Origin: Ilyomonas sp965199905
Lineage (GTDB): Bacteria; Bacteroidota; Bacteroidia; Chitinophagales; Chitinophagaceae
Direction of reading: 5' to 3'
Assembly: GCA_965199905.1 (NCBI GenBank)
Contig: OZ241366.1
Location: 2,170,001 to 2,234,000, forward strand
DNA: 64,000 nt
Made by a program: the position numbers and the translations under genes. The notes below the pieces were generated by a model that worked only from the letters and a program-made list of their open reading frames with translations, did no database searches and was not told the DNA's origin. Positions 44,190-52,527 of this stretch are shown here, piece by piece. Position 1 is the stretch's first letter; the number at the start of each line of letters is the position of its first letter.

Positions 44190-45128
44190 ATGCAATCATA
44201 CAACTTATCCTTGCAAGCGATCAAGGAAACGGATATCGCTTCCTATCTCCAGAGCACCGGACATTTGCCTCAGCATATGAGGGGGAATAACCTTTGGTAC
44301 TTCTCACCGCTGCACGAAGAAAAGACGCCTTCCTTCAAGGTAAACAAAAGCCTCAACTGCTGGTATGACCACGGCTTGGGAAAAGGCGGCAATCTGGTTG
44401 ATTTTCTGCTCCTATATCACGGGTGTTCACTGCAAACTTTGCTTTGTAATTCCACCCGCTTTTTTTCGTTTCCTCAGCCCTCTTCTTCTCATCCACAACC
44501 TTTATATGAGGAGAAGAAAATGCAGTCCGGTTCCGAACCGCAGAAAGAGCTATCCGAAGGGATAAAAATCCTTTCAGAAAAAGCGATTATGAACTCTTAT
44601 CTGATCAGCTATCTCAAGAGCCGAGCGATTTCACTTTCGCTCGCACAACAGCACCTGAAAGAAGTGCATTATGAGCTTAATAAGCACCTTTATTATGCGC
44701 TTGGATTTCGCAACGATTCGGGCGGCTACGAACTGCGCAACAAGTACTTTAAAGGTAGCTCTTCGCCTAAAGATGTAACAACGTTTTCCGGTACTCAAAA
44801 CGAACAAGAGCTAAGCGTCTTTGAGGGTTTCTTTTCCTTCCTTTCTTATCTCGCTTTGCAGGAAGAAAAAATGCTGCCACTGACAAACAGTCTTGTGCTC
44901 AATTCCCTTTCCTTCTTTGAAAGAAGCTTGAACAGAATGGATGCGCATTTAAAGGTTAATCTGTATCTGGATAACGATAGTGCCGGTCACCTGATGACGG
45001 CAAAAGCTTTGGAAAGAGACAGCAGATTTACGGACAAAAGGACCTTATACACTGGTTCAAAAGACTTCAATGAGTGGCTGGTGCAGCATAGAAAGGCGCA
45101 AACAAAACAGCACCGTTTGCACCCGTAG
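44190..45128 (+). CDS. CHC2/Toprim primase-like protein of second module
   Basis: 312 residues from the ATG at 44190 (MQSYNLSLQAIKETDIASYL). CHC2-like part with LWYFSPLHEEKTPSFKVNKS and CWYDHGLGKGGNLVDF; Toprim part with FEGFFSFLSY and LYLDNDSAGHLMTAKALE. The upstream 26 codons of the longer frame are not like the family. Homologue of 12366-13379. Probably primes the second strand of the transferred element. Confidence 0.85.
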   Translation: MQSYNLSLQAIKETDIASYLQSTGHLPQHMRGNNLWYFSPLHEEKTPSFKVNKSLNCWYDHGLGKGGNLVDFLLLYHGCSLQTLLCNSTRFFSFPQPSSSHPQPLYEEKKMQSGSEPQKELSEGIKILSEKAIMNSYLISYLKSRAISLSLAQQHLKEVHYELNKHLYYALGFRNDSGGYELRNKYFKGSSSPKDVTTFSGTQNEQELSVFEGFFSFLSYLALQEEKMLPLTNSLVLNSLSFFERSLNRMDAHLKVNLYLDNDSAGHLMTAKALERDSRFTDKRTLYTGSKDFNEWLVQHRKAQTKQHRLHP

Positions 45129-45247
45129 CCACTTTTATTGCATCGGTAGCCAGCTATGTTTTGGGTGCCCCCAAAACGCTGTCTCGCCTCATGCTGCCTG
45201 TCGTCAGCATTCGATGGGCAAGAAGATAAAAAGCCATTTTTAGAATT

Positions 45248-45652
45248 GTGAAGGAAGAAAAGGTGAAAGAGACTGAAAAGATAAGAGGTGAAAAGAACAG
45301 AGGCGGACGACCTAAAAAGGTGGTGAAACGGAGTTACGTGATCAAAGTGAAGTGTACCATCTTAGAGAAAAAACTAATCGAGCGAAAGGCAAAGGAAGGC
45401 GGTTTTGCCTTATCGGTATACATGCGCATGGTAGGGCTAAACGGAACAATTGTCATGCGCAAAACGGTGCTTACGAGAGAGTTTTTGGAGTACAAGGCAA
45501 CGCTCTACCACACCGCTTCCAACCTCAACCAGATTGCTCGCAAAATCAACGCGACAGGAGACATCACAGAGGGAGAAAAGGAAGTTTTGCTGACACTTCA
45601 AACGGAGATCAAAGAGCACCTAGAAAGGGTGCAAAAATCACTTGTAATATGA
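45248..45652 (+). CDS. MobC-like mobilisation accessory protein of second module
   Basis: 134 residues, starting at GTG (45248). RGGRPKKVVKRSYVIKVKCT is the basic ribbon-helix-helix entry, and LYHTASNLNQIARKINATGD the MobC C-terminal helix. ATGA at 45649-45652 makes its stop codon overlap the relaxase start, so the two are translationally coupled. It is longer and more basic than common MobC but fits the role. Confidence 0.85.
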   Translation: MKEEKVKETEKIRGEKNRGGRPKKVVKRSYVIKVKCTILEKKLIERKAKEGGFALSVYMRMVGLNGTIVMRKTVLTREFLEYKATLYHTASNLNQIARKINATGDITEGEKEVLLTLQTEIKEHLERVQKSLVI

Positions 45653-46626
45653 TTGGAAAAGTGATGGTGGGAAAGTCATTCCGGGGCTGTCTTTTGTACT
45701 GCCTGAACGACAAGCAAACACAGGGAGAAGAAGCGGTGATGAAGAACCGAGCGGAGGTGCTTTTTTACCATCAATGCGGCGGAACTGATAAAGAAATAAT
45801 CAGACAGTTTAATGAAGTAAGCGCACTCAACAGCCGGCTGGCAAAACCGGTATTGCACATTACCTTAAGTTTTGCACCTAGTGAGCAAATAGAGCGGGAA
45901 AAATTAATACAAATCAGTGAAGCCTGTGCAAAGGAAATGAGCTTCGCCGATAATCAGTTTGTAGCCGTTCTACACCATGATACGAAGCATCAACACCTTC
46001 ACCTAGTTGCAAACAGAATAGGTTTTGACGGGAGAACCGTCAGCGACAGCAACAGCTATAAGAAAGTTGCTCTCTTTTGTCGGAAAATGGAGCAGCAGCA
46101 TGGCTTACATAAAGTAGTCAGTCCGCGAAGATTTTTGAGCAAAGAAGAACGACTCGTACCCCGGCTTGACGGTAGGAAGGAAGCGCTGAAAGAGATTATC
46201 AAGGAGTGTCTATCAAACGCAAGAAATTATGAAGAGTTTGAAGGGCTGATGAAAAGAAAAAAAATCACCATTGAACGAGGTAGAGGCATCGCTTTTATAG
46301 ACGAGAAAAAGATGCGGGTAAAAGGCAGCGAATTGGGTTACTCCCTTCAAACAATTGAGCGCATCATAGTAAGAAAAGTAGGACTCATAAAGTCTAAGGA
46401 GGAATATAGAACAAATATCACCGATAACGGAACTACAAATTACAACAGACGAAAAGAAGACAGCAGAAGGCAAGGAACTGAAATGCAGATCAGAAATATA
46501 GAAAAGGGACTTCCTTCTTTACTCATTCAGTTAACAAAGCAGGAGGAAAATACAGGGGGACCTATAGCCGGAGAGTTGATACGGGAAGCAAAAAAGAAGA
46601 AAAGAAAGGGACAAAGGCATTCCTAA
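45649..46626 (+). CDS. Relaxase/mobilisation nuclease of second module
   Basis: 325 residues from the ATG at 45649; the frame to 45352 is a read-through of the MobC gene in another frame. MIGKVMVGKSFRGCLLYCLN starts the relaxase domain; HITLSFAPSEQ and HHDTKHQHLHLVANRI give the three-His metal site. The C-terminus is basic (KKKKRKGQRHS). It belongs to the same PF03432 group as the relaxase at 10860 but is a different subtype. Confidence 0.9.
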   Translation: MIGKVMVGKSFRGCLLYCLNDKQTQGEEAVMKNRAEVLFYHQCGGTDKEIIRQFNEVSALNSRLAKPVLHITLSFAPSEQIEREKLIQISEACAKEMSFADNQFVAVLHHDTKHQHLHLVANRIGFDGRTVSDSNSYKKVALFCRKMEQQHGLHKVVSPRRFLSKEERLVPRLDGRKEALKEIIKECLSNARNYEEFEGLMKRKKITIERGRGIAFIDEKKMRVKGSELGYSLQTIERIIVRKVGLIKSKEEYRTNITDNGTTNYNRRKEDSRRQGTEMQIRNIEKGLPSLLIQLTKQEENTGGPIAGELIREAKKKKRKGQRHS

Positions 46627-46642
46627 AAATTAAGGAAAAATC

Positions 46643-47131
46643 ATGGCAAATGAAATGATTGAAGCAGCGCTGGCAAGTGTGCTGGAAGAGATGGAAAGAA
46701 GCAGGAAAGTGCAGGATGAGCAAAGAGCGGCGCAAGGGAAGTTACTGGAGATGATGAAAGGGATAGAAGCGCGGCTAAGTGAAAGGCAGCAAGCGGCACA
46801 ACAACCTATTGATGTAATACCATTAGAATCAGCCATTACAAAAGCAATCGCAAAGCTGCAAAAATCGATAGAAGCGCAGCCAAAGACGATAAAGAAAGAA
46901 CACCGCATCCTTTTGTTCCCTGAGCATAGTACGAGGGAGTATTATCGTCTTGTGTTTGGTAAACTTTTCTTTTGGCTTATTATTATTCTGCTCTCGACTT
47001 ACCTCTTTGTACTGGGGAAACAAACTGTGCAAAGTTGGTACGCCATTCACTCGCAAGAGAAAGAACTGAATGAGTGCAAAGCCTATATACAATACTTGCT
47101 CGATAAAGGGAAAATAAAGAAAGGAAAATAG
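46643..47131 (+). CDS. Coiled-coil/membrane protein of mobilisation module
   Basis: 162 residues. A helical N-terminal half (ASVLEEMERSRKVQDEQRAA) is followed by a single transmembrane segment (LFFWLIIILLSTYLFVLG) and a short C-terminal tail (SQEKELNECKAYIQYLLDKG). It lies 16 nt after the relaxase gene. Similar proteins follow relaxase genes in Bacteroidota elements; the function is unknown, perhaps linking the relaxosome to the membrane. Confidence 0.6.
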   Translation: MANEMIEAALASVLEEMERSRKVQDEQRAAQGKLLEMMKGIEARLSERQQAAQQPIDVIPLESAITKAIAKLQKSIEAQPKTIKKEHRILLFPEHSTREYYRLVFGKLFFWLIIILLSTYLFVLGKQTVQSWYAIHSQEKELNECKAYIQYLLDKGKIKKGK

Positions 47132-47367
47132 TAAATGACATTTTAAAAACTACCAGATGCTCACATACTTTGGATAAATATCTCAACAATCTGTTCATTT
47201 ATTTGAGGTGGAAGTTTTATTCAAGGGAATCGTTATTTTAAGGATTGACAAGCACAACAGCTGATATAAAACGCTTCTATCAGTCAATTCTTGCGATATG
47301 TATAATCGGAGATTATAAGCCGTTCATGGTAAAGTACTATATGCCTTCAACTAGTACCTCTCTATTC

Positions 47368-47583
47368 TCACTCCGTTCGCAGATTTTTCGACGATTTTAT
47401 TATTACTGTCACCTCTGAGTAGAACCCTGCGGTGGATGCTGCCGTTACTAATATAATGCATGCCGACACCACGAACGGCACTATCGACAATCCTGTATTG
47501 TTCGAGAATATTTGCAGCCAGCTATCCATAAATAACCATGCTATCGGAAACGCAATCGTCGCCGCTTTCACAGCTAATAATAA
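47368..47583 (-). pseudogene. FtsX-like ABC permease 3' fragment, part 1
   Basis: The minus strand reads VKAATIAFPIAWLFMDSWLQ and ends SSKNLRTE, which is the typical last segment of a MacB/FtsX-type permease (FPIAW..M..WLQ..A, ending with NP.K.LR.E). The IS5 element at 47584-48442 separates it from the rest at 48443-48615. The bulk of the permease is missing altogether, so this was a truncated remnant even before insertion. Confidence 0.65.
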
Positions 47584-48442
47584 GAGCCTGTTTAAAAATT
47601 AGAGTTAGAGAAGAGTAAAGGGCATCTACTCAGGAGTGAAGCTATTTTCTTTGAGTTACGAAGCTTAAGGAAAATATGTATTCAACAGATGTAACGGATG
47701 CCCATTGGAGCAATAGTAAGGGGTATTTGGATGTAAAGAGCAGAAAGAGGAGATACAGTTTGCGTTCGGTATGGAACGGGCTGATGTATGTGGTGAAAAC
47801 GGGTTGCCAGTGGCGGATGCTGCCGAAGGATTTTCCCAAATGGCAGCTGGTTTATTACGATTGCCGTAAATGGGTGGATGCGGAAGTGTTTGACAGGATC
47901 TTGGATAAGCTGCGCAGTAAGGTCAGAGTCAGAAAAGGTCAAAAGGAAAAAGCGACGTTAGGCATCGCAGACAGCCAGAGTGTCCGCTGGGGCAACAACC
48001 GCTCTTTTAATAGTTATGATGGCAATAAAAAAGTAAAGGGTATCAAAAGACACATCGTAGTGGATAAGAATGGATTTTTGCTGGCGGTGATGGTAACGGT
48101 GGCACATATCCATGACAGTAAGGCTATCATCTGGCTGATGAAAGTATTGAAGGATTGTTATGCAAACATAAAAGTCATCCTGGCTGACGGAGGATACAGA
48201 GGTGAGGCTATTGGAGAGATAAAAAACAGATTCGGCTATCTGCCGCAGGTGATTATGAGAAATCAGAAAACAGATCACCTTTTCGAACCCGTCAGCAAGC
48301 GGTGGATTGTCGAAAGGACTTTCGCCTGGTTTGATAACGACAGAAGATTGTGTCGCAATTATGAACTGCTCATGGAATCTTCCGAAGAAATGATCAAACT
48401 GTCCGCTATAAAACTTTTATTGAACCATTTTTAAACAGGCTC
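47584..48442 (+). mobile_element. IS5-family insertion sequence with perfect TIRs and TSD
   Basis: 859 bp. The terminal inverted repeats are perfect over 16 bp: GAGCCTGTTTAAAAAT (47584-47599) and its complement at 48427-48442. TAA occurs on both flanks (47581-47583 and 48443-48445), a TNA-type 3-bp duplication fitting the IS1031-like group of IS5. One transposase gene. This copy looks intact and recent, inserted into an FtsX-like permease remnant. Confidence 0.93.
47676..48434 (+). CDS. IS5-family transposase
   Basis: 252 residues in one frame. N-terminal DUF4096-like part (RSVWNGLMYVVKTGCQWRML then PKDFPKWQLVYYDCRKW), then the DDE domain: GIADSQSV, VILADGGYRGEA and the Glu in RWIVERTFAWFDNDRRLCRN. 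Typical length for IS1031-like members. The coding frame extends to 8 nt before the right end. Confidence 0.93.
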   Translation: MYSTDVTDAHWSNSKGYLDVKSRKRRYSLRSVWNGLMYVVKTGCQWRMLPKDFPKWQLVYYDCRKWVDAEVFDRILDKLRSKVRVRKGQKEKATLGIADSQSVRWGNNRSFNSYDGNKKVKGIKRHIVVDKNGFLLAVMVTVAHIHDSKAIIWLMKVLKDCYANIKVILADGGYRGEAIGEIKNRFGYLPQVIMRNQKTDHLFEPVSKRWIVERTFAWFDNDRRLCRNYELLMESSEEMIKLSAIKLLLNHF

Positions 48443-48615
48443 TAAATAGTTCTTATTTGTCAGCACCATTACCATCCGATGCTTGCTCTCAGCATTCGCC
48501 GGATGTTGGCTTCCAGCTGGGTCGTAAATACCGTCAGCCCAACCAATCCCAGACACTTGATCAGGATCATCAAGATAGAGAACGCCGCGAATATGTTCCC
48601 CATTTCTAGACGGCT
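48443..48615 (-). pseudogene. FtsX-like ABC permease 3' fragment, part 2
   Basis: On the minus strand the frame reads GNIFAAFSILMILIKCLGLV then GLTVFTTQLEANIRRMLRAS, which fits the last but one transmembrane block of FtsX-like permeases (FTILAIFISCLGLFGLA). A stop codon and a frame change follow, so the copy was degenerate. It is contiguous with 47368-47583 once the IS5 element is removed. Confidence 0.6.
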
Positions 48616-48634
48616 GCATACTTAGAGATCTAAT

Positions 48635-48720
48635 TTCATTGAATCATCGATTACATACAACACTGACCAGCAGGATAATCAATCACAAAAGCATATACTG
48701 ATCAGTATTTTGCGGAACTT
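48635..48720 (+). repeat. Third, degenerate copy of the bracket repeat
   Basis: TTTCATTGAATCATCGATTA is related to the start of the 35-bp repeats at 28972 and 43384. GACCAGCAGGATAATCAATC and CATACTGATCAG match the longer right copy (minus strand GTGACCAAC, ATTGATAAGG and CATACTGATCAG). Confidence 0.45.
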
Positions 48721-48760
48721 GCAGCCAAGCATTGCGAAATCATTCACGAGAAGGAAGAAA

Positions 48761-48853
48761 GCTGCGGCATTAATTACAATTAGTTACGGACTCAAGGAAG
48801 CAAAAGGGAAAGACCTTTCGAAAACGAACTTCGAAAGTCTCGATAAAAGATGA
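48761..48853 (+). pseudogene. Relaxase gene scrap
   Basis: AAALITISYGLKEAKGKDLS then KTNFESLDKR aligns with AAELLTIGYHLREAKEKDLT then KTNIESLNER inside the relaxase at 10860-11801: 20 of 30 residues are identical. The fragment has no start and stops at TGA (48851). It marks a third, mostly lost, mobilisation element at this border. Confidence 0.6.
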
Positions 48854-48896
48854 ATAAATTAATGTGCTTGTTGATACTTTGCAATTTTAAACACTT

Positions 48897-49049
48897 AGAA
48901 GCTGTTTAAGATTTATTTCAAGAATCATGTATAGAATGAAAATCGCTCTTTTTCGTTCAACTCAAGCTACTCTTTAAACTTAAATTCTGCACTTTGCAAT
49001 TCGCAAGAACTACAATGGTGATCGAAAATTAAAATCTTAAACAGCTTCT
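48897..49049. mobile_element. MITE-like element with 18-bp perfect inverted ends
   Basis: AGAAGCTGTTTAAGATTT (48897-48914) is exactly complementary to AAATCTTAAACAGCTTCT (49032-49049). The 153-bp unit has no gene. Its ends resemble the IS5 ends (GA-x-x-CTGTTTAA), so a related transposase could have moved it. Flanking trinucleotides are TTA and TCA, so a target duplication is not clear. It ends 75 nt upstream of the first terD gene. Confidence 0.65.
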
Positions 49050-49068
49050 CAGAAAATAAAATTCTTTT

Positions 49069-49077
49069 TATGTTTTG
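49069..49077 (+). promoter_or_regulatory. Possible Bacteroidota-type promoter of the Ter operon
   Basis: TATGTTTTG fits the TAnnTTTG type of Bacteroidota -7 element, and lies 48 nt before the first terD start, just outside the MITE-like element. The -33 box is not obvious. Confidence 0.3.
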
Positions 49078-49124
49078 AGATTTTCTCTTTATTTACGGAC
49101 GATTTAATTTAAACGAATTGTTAT

Positions 49125-49700
49125 ATGCCAATTAATTTACAAAAGGGTCAGAAAATAGACATCGGCCTTATAAAGATGAGCGTCGGTTTAGGATGGAATC
49201 CTAACGAAGGAACGGGGTATGATTTCGATTTAGACGCCTCAGCATTCATGATCGATGCAAGTCGCGTAATTCCGAAAGAAGAATTTTTTGTTTTTTACGG
49301 TAATACCGACTCACCAGATACAGCATTGCATCATACTGGTGACGACCCGACGGGTGGAAACAGCGCTGATGGAGATGATGAAACCATAGTGGTTGATCTT
49401 TCCAAAGTGGATACGCGTATTCAGGAAATCCTGTTCGTTGTTACAATACATGAAGCTATTGCAAGACGACAGAACTTTGGACAGGTACGCGCTTCTTATA
49501 TCCGCATTGTAGATGACAGCAACGGGCAGGAAGTGGCAAAGTACGAGTTGGGTGAAGATTTCTCTATTGAAACTGCTATTGAGTTCGGAAGGCTTTACAA
49601 AAAGGGTGACAAATGGAAATTTGAAGCCTCAGGTATTGGTTACAAAGAAGATTTGGCTTTCTTTCTCTCTAAATATTACAAAGGGCAAATCATCAAATAA
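49125..49700 (+). CDS. terD: TerD-family protein (1)
   Basis: 191 residues. MPINLQKGQKIDI starts the TerD fold; VGLGWNPNEG, FDLDASAFMID, TGDDPTGGNSADGDDETIVV contain the Ca2+-binding acidic loops, and HEAIARRQNFGQVRASYIRI the conserved core. TerD proteins bind calcium and act in tellurite/chemical-stress and phage-related responses at the membrane. It is the first of four TerD genes and starts the long plus-strand operon. Confidence 0.93.
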   Translation: MPINLQKGQKIDIGLIKMSVGLGWNPNEGTGYDFDLDASAFMIDASRVIPKEEFFVFYGNTDSPDTALHHTGDDPTGGNSADGDDETIVVDLSKVDTRIQEILFVVTIHEAIARRQNFGQVRASYIRIVDDSNGQEVAKYELGEDFSIETAIEFGRLYKKGDKWKFEASGIGYKEDLAFFLSKYYKGQIIK

Positions 49701-49710
49701 TTCTACTATT

Positions 49711-50388
49711 ATGGCAATCAATCTGGTAAAAGGTCAAACTATCGACCTGCGTAAAAACGATAAAGGGGAATCCTTTGATCTGTCAAGTGTAACTATTGGA
49801 TTAGGCTGGGATATCAGGAAAAAACAAGGTGGTAGTTTTCTGGGTAAATTTTTTGGAGGCGGACAGGAGGAAGAGTATGATCTTGACGCCATTGCTTTCT
49901 TATTAGACAGCAATGATAAAGTTGCGAATCTGGGGAGAACCGCTCAGACAACGAACGGCAGAAGCGTAAGTATGTACGAGGGAGATGTGATTTATTTTAA
50001 TTCAATGAGGCATCCTTCAGGACATATTTGGCTGACAGGCGACAACCGCACTGGTGCCGGTGATGGTGATGATGAACAGATTATTGTAAAACTGGATTCG
50101 CTTAGCCAGAGCTATCAAAAGATTCTGTTCGTTGTTTCTATTTATCAAGGAAAGCAGAAGAATCAAAACTTCAGCATGGTAGAAAATGCTTTCATACGTG
50201 CTGTTGACAATAAAGGCAAAGAGATTGTCAAGTTCAATTTATCAGGTGATGCTACCTATAATGGCATGTGTTCAATGGTGTTTTCTGAAGTATATCGTAA
50301 AGACGGAACCTGGAAATTCAGAGCGATCGGCGATCCTCACCAGACCGATAATTTTGTTGAAATATTGCGGAAGTACATTACCCAATAA
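49711..50388 (+). CDS. TerD-family protein (2), with an insertion
   Basis: 225 residues from the ATG at 49711 (MAINLVKGQTIDLRKNDKGE); the longer frame to 49513 overlaps the first gene and is rejected. YDLDAIAFLLDSNDKV and GDNRTGAGDGDDEQIIVKLD contain the calcium loops. An insertion GSFLGKFFGGGQEEEY precedes the DLDA motif, as in some TerD/TerZ-type paralogues. It is 10 nt after the preceding gene. Confidence 0.9.
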   Translation: MAINLVKGQTIDLRKNDKGESFDLSSVTIGLGWDIRKKQGGSFLGKFFGGGQEEEYDLDAIAFLLDSNDKVANLGRTAQTTNGRSVSMYEGDVIYFNSMRHPSGHIWLTGDNRTGAGDGDDEQIIVKLDSLSQSYQKILFVVSIYQGKQKNQNFSMVENAFIRAVDNKGKEIVKFNLSGDATYNGMCSMVFSEVYRKDGTWKFRAIGDPHQTDNFVEILRKYITQ

Positions 50389-50435
50389 GAGAACTTTCTT
50401 TATCAGCCATCAAATCAATACTACACCGCTGCTGC

Positions 50436-51134
50436 ATGAAAATCTATCAACACTATTCGTTCGATCTATGGATGACACTCATCCGCTCAAATCCTGCTTT
50501 CAAACGGGAGCGAACGAAATTCTTTTACGATTACTTTAACCATCATCAGAAGACACTGGAAGAAGTTGGAATCATCTTCAAACAAATAGATGTGATGTGC
50601 AATTCCATCAACGAGAAGACGGGTGGTAACATAGATGCCGAGGAAATGTACCTGATGGTAATCAGCGCGATGAACAATTATCATTATCCTTTACAGGACG
50701 TAGATATGGCCGCCCTGTATGCAGAGATGGAAAAACTTGTCTTTTTATACGCACCTATATTCTACAGTGATGAAACGGCTGATGTATTGCAGCGCTTGAA
50801 GCAGAAAGCCGGTGGCAGCACCTTTAGTTTGCTGAGCAACACAGCATTTATAAAAGGAAGCACATTACGTGCGGTTTTGCAAATGATGGAACTGGATGAC
50901 TATTTTGATTTTCAGTTATATTCGGACGAAATAAAAATGAGTAAGCCGAGTAAGGAAGCGTTTACCATAATGATTAATAGAATAGAAGAGCAGCGAGCCG
51001 GCACTATTATACCCAAAGAGATTATGCATGTAGGCGACAATCCGAAAGCTGATGGCTGGGGCGCTGAACAGGCCGGCATCAGCAGCTTTTTAATCAATTC
51101 GAATCAATTATCCATTAACCAACTCTTAAACTGA
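50436..51134 (+). CDS. HAD-family hydrolase of Ter operon
   Basis: 232 residues. HAD motif I is FDLWMTLI (nucleophile Asp with Trp in place of the usual Gly/Thr), motif II LLSNTAFIKG, motif III Lys in SKPSKEAF, motif IV HVGDNPKADGWGAEQAG. Ter gene clusters are known to include HAD phosphatases with phosphoribosyltransferase-like and ATP-grasp proteins that are predicted to make a nucleoside-like compound. Its stop codon TGA shares an A with the next ATG. Confidence 0.85.
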   Translation: MKIYQHYSFDLWMTLIRSNPAFKRERTKFFYDYFNHHQKTLEEVGIIFKQIDVMCNSINEKTGGNIDAEEMYLMVISAMNNYHYPLQDVDMAALYAEMEKLVFLYAPIFYSDETADVLQRLKQKAGGSTFSLLSNTAFIKGSTLRAVLQMMELDDYFDFQLYSDEIKMSKPSKEAFTIMINRIEEQRAGTIIPKEIMHVGDNPKADGWGAEQAGISSFLINSNQLSINQLLN

Positions 51135-51964
51135 TGACACCGGTTACTTATTCTTTAAACAAGATATACAACGACAGAAGTTTTGGCTTTTGTCCCGACG
51201 ATTATAGCCGTTTTAAATTTGGAGATGAAGCTGTAGCGAAACGTTTTGGGAAAGCATTGGCAGAAGGTTTTATCGCAGAGAAATTATTACATCGTCCGGC
51301 ATCTCAGCTGGTAGTGGTGTCGAGTCCGTACTCCTTCATACCGACAGCTACATTTGCCATGAAAACACATTTTGTTTTTACTTTAAACCGCTGGCTCGCT
51401 GCGCATCATTACCCGGTGGTTCAGGAAACGAAAGTGCATCGTACCATCACCTATAAAGAAGATTACGGGGAGCTGAATGCAGAACAACGGATGCAGCTAA
51501 TTGGCAACGATGCATTTCATATAGACAAGGCCTTCCTGGAAGGAAAAACAATTATCTTTCTGGATGATATCCGCATCACCGGCAGCCATGAAAGAATGAT
51601 TATAAAAATGGCAGCTGAGTATGGTCTCACCAACAAAATCTATCTTCTGTATTTTGCCGAACTTGTCAACAAAGAGATTCATCCCAATATTGAGAACTTC
51701 TTAAACTATCATTGCGTAAAATCAATTTTCGATTTAGAGCCCATCATTCAAAGCGATGGTTTTTCCATTAACACGCGTATTGTCAAATATATTCTCAATT
51801 ACGATTTTGAAGCATACCGAATCTTCATTCAAAACCAGACAGACGAGTTTATTAACCTGCTGTACGATATGGCGCTGGGTAACGCATATCATACCATAGA
51901 AGCTTATGAGAAAAACCTGAATTTTGTAAAGGCCTATTTATTCAACACACAAAAACAAATATAA
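51134..51964 (+). CDS. Phosphoribosyltransferase-like protein of Ter operon
   Basis: 276 residues. IIFLDDIRITGSHERMI is the PRPP-binding loop of type I phosphoribosyltransferases. Upstream VVVSSPYSFIPTATFAMKTH fits the family's N-terminal region. PRTase-like proteins of this kind are typical of the biosynthetic part of Ter systems. Together with the HAD hydrolase it could make or process a nucleotide-like metabolite; no substrate is established. Confidence 0.85.
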   Translation: MTPVTYSLNKIYNDRSFGFCPDDYSRFKFGDEAVAKRFGKALAEGFIAEKLLHRPASQLVVVSSPYSFIPTATFAMKTHFVFTLNRWLAAHHYPVVQETKVHRTITYKEDYGELNAEQRMQLIGNDAFHIDKAFLEGKTIIFLDDIRITGSHERMIIKMAAEYGLTNKIYLLYFAELVNKEIHPNIENFLNYHCVKSIFDLEPIIQSDGFSINTRIVKYILNYDFEAYRIFIQNQTDEFINLLYDMALGNAYHTIEAYEKNLNFVKAYLFNTQKQI

Positions 51965-51965
51965 C

Positions 51966-52520
51966 ATGGCGATTAACCTGCAAAAGGGACAACGGCAAAA
52001 CCTGAATGCTCCAAAATTTACCATCGGTTTGGGATGGGATACAAACAGTTCTGTTACCGGCGGCAGCTTCGACCTCGATGCTTCTGTTTTCATATTGGGT
52101 GAAAACAAAAAACTGTTGTCGGATGAATACTTCGTTTTTTACAATAATGCCAAGTCGCCCGACGGAGCCGTTGAGCACACAGGTGATAACCTAACTGGTG
52201 CCGGTGATGGTGATGATGAACAAATTCTGGTTGACCTTTCGAAAATAGATGCAAAAGCAACGGAAATATGCTTGGTAGTAACCATTCACGAAGCTGACAG
52301 CAGACGACAGAACTTTGGGCAGGTAAGAAATTCGTTTGTGCGCGTAATAGATGCAGCTACCAACACCGAGGTTATGAAGTATGAGCTCGAAGAGGACTTT
52401 TCAATAGAAACGGCAGTTGAGTTTGGCAGGATTTACAAGCGCAACGGCGAGTGGAAATTTGAAGCCGTGGGTGTGGGAATGAAAGGTGGTTTACAGGATT
52501 ATTTAAATAAATACAACTAA
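51966..52520 (+). CDS. terD: TerD-family protein (3)
   Basis: 184 residues, one of the most canonical copies: MAINLQKGQRQNLNAPKF, LGWDTNSSVTGGSFDLDASV, TGDNLTGAGDGDDEQILVDL and HEADSRRQNFGQVRNSFVRV. The gene starts 1 nt after the PRTase stop. Length matches E. coli TerD (192). Membrane-associated calcium-binding stress protein by family. Confidence 0.93.
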   Translation: MAINLQKGQRQNLNAPKFTIGLGWDTNSSVTGGSFDLDASVFILGENKKLLSDEYFVFYNNAKSPDGAVEHTGDNLTGAGDGDDEQILVDLSKIDAKATEICLVVTIHEADSRRQNFGQVRNSFVRVIDAATNTEVMKYELEEDFSIETAVEFGRIYKRNGEWKFEAVGVGMKGGLQDYLNKYN

Positions 52521-52527
52521 GCATAGT

